NCBI GenBank assembly: GCA_964591245.1
Contig: CAZPZZ010000017.1
Location: 1 to 43,614 of the forward strand
Direction: 5' to 3'
Length of the DNA: 43,614 nt
From: CAZPZZ01 sp964591245
Lineage (GTDB): Bacteria; Acidobacteriota; Vicinamibacteria; Vicinamibacterales; UBA8438
The position numbers were made by a program, and so were the translations under genes. Position 1 is the first letter of the stretch, and each line of letters opens with the position of its first letter. The notes below the pieces were generated by a model. It was given only the letters and a program-made list of their open reading frames with translations. It made no database searches and was not told where the DNA came from. Below, in pieces: positions 43,043 to 43,614 of this stretch.

Positions 43043-43614
43043 ATGGAACGTCGTCGGGGGGATGGGATCGAGTTGCAGTTTGGCGACATTGTAAAGCGTC
43101 TGATACGCGGGTCTGGACTGACCGAACGAGAGTTTTGTAACCGTTTTGATATCGTGCCAGCCGAGCTTTCAGCACTTCTAGTGGGAAAGCGGGTTGACGC
43201 AGGCTTGGCGCTCCGTGTGGCTGCTGTACTCGAGTGGAAGTCGTCGGATATCGATAGATTTTTTACGCAGCCTGGCACGGTCCACGCCGGCTCCGATGCG
43301 TTGTCCGAACCGGGACCGTATCTGCAGGCCTATGCGGATCCCGCGACCTGTGCGTTGGAAGAGATTCGCGTTGTTCGGCCGCATAATTTCGATCAGGAAT
43401 TCGCGGAGAGACACCTTGTGGGGCGAGGCTGGGTCTCCCATTACTCGGACGAGTATGTGGAGGTCCTCGAGAAGGCTATCCGCAGTGCAGGCCGTCGTGA
43501 GCCAGTACCAGCCATCTGGGGTGTTGCGTCAGACAGCAGCCCTGGCGTCGGGACCTTTCGGCGCGTCGGAGCTCTTGTCCAGATTCGGTACGATATCCAC
43601 GAGCCACACATTCA
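43043..43614 (+). CDS. Helix-turn-helix (XRE/HigA-like) protein, cut by the window end
   Basis: An open frame starts at ATG 43043 and is still open at the last base (190 complete codons, no stop). Residues about 12-70 form a lambda-repressor-like helix-turn-helix (IVKRLIRGSGLTEREFCNRF, then ELSALLVGKRVDAGLALRVAAVL). The following part (AYADPATCALEEIRVVRPHNF and on) matches nothing I know. The HTH resembles that of HigA-type antitoxins or regulators of large proteins, but no toxin gene is visible. The ribosome site is weak (TAGG five bases upstream). Confidence 0.6.
   Translation, partial: MERRRGDGIELQFGDIVKRLIRGSGLTEREFCNRFDIVPAELSALLVGKRVDAGLALRVAAVLEWKSSDIDRFFTQPGTVHAGSDALSEPGPYLQAYADPATCALEEIRVVRPHNFDQEFAERHLVGRGWVSHYSDEYVEVLEKAIRSAGRREPVPAIWGVASDSSPGVGTFRRVGALVQIRYDIHEPHI

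Noticed and set aside
1..43614. CRISPR arrays, tRNA or rRNA genes, insertion sequences
   Set aside because: No regularly spaced direct repeats, cloverleaf-like segments, transposase motifs or terminal inverted repeats were seen on reading the sequence. A short tRNA, including a selC gene, could still be missed by eye.

Overview
This is a GC-rich (roughly 60% by eye), gene-dense bacterial chromosome segment with 34 supportable protein-coding genes, one broken gene fragment at the left edge and one gene cut by the right edge. I see no rRNA, tRNA, CRISPR array, insertion sequence or phage gene. The gene content suggests Acidobacteriota, most likely Vicinamibacteria. The signs are paired DUF1592/DUF1552 (PSD/PSCyt) genes beside a secreted ankyrin protein, a DUF5916 barrel protein, a TonB receptor with an N-terminal carboxypeptidase-regulatory-like domain, a quinoprotein dehydrogenase and many secreted esterases. 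This placement is inference; no taxonomic marker gene is present.

Layout. 1-1097: histidine kinase/receiver protein whose H-box is separated from the rest by a stop codon and a frame change. 1147-1695: PilZ protein with a C-terminal zinc ribbon. 2020-7556: secreted c-type cytochrome/DUF1592 protein and Tat-exported DUF1552 protein, divergent from a secreted ankyrin-repeat protein. 7618-10369: overlapping methyltransferase, SDR and phospholipase D-like genes. 10635-16787: bacterial PH-domain protein, type B carboxylesterase, DUF5916 barrel protein, and a redoxin whose active-site first cysteine is encoded by an in-frame TGA, followed by a SECIS-like hairpin. This is a strong selenoprotein candidate. 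17070-20884: HMG-CoA lyase-like protein, class III CoA-transferase and Tat-exported carboxylesterase in tandem. 20929-30203: quinoprotein dehydrogenase, TonB receptor, TauE/SafE permease, beta-lactamase-fold esterase, secreted protein of unknown function and a PHB-depolymerase-like esterase. 30386-34895: five tightly spaced envelope or secreted genes of mostly unknown function. 35003-42603: one outer-membrane barrel gene, then a compact TetR, LolA-like carrier, two FtsX-type permeases, LolD/MacB-like ATPase and outer-membrane barrel operon. 43043-43614: start of a helix-turn-helix protein running off the window.

How the genes may work together. Most products carry export signals. Secreted hydrolases, a TonB receptor and a periplasmic quinoprotein fit a scavenger of complex esters and other organic matter. 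The HMG-CoA lyase/CoA-transferase pair could feed released branched dicarboxylates to acetyl-CoA and acetoacetate. The operon at 36610-42603 has every part expected of a trans-envelope lipid or lipoprotein export route, including a possible outer-membrane end point. The selenocysteine redoxin would work in periplasmic thiol chemistry; its C-terminal domain resembles the alpha domain of DsbD.

The two observations I rate highest are the UGA-encoded selenocysteine redoxin-DsbD-alpha fusion (15594-16787) and the TetR-regulated LolA/FtsX/ATPase/barrel operon.
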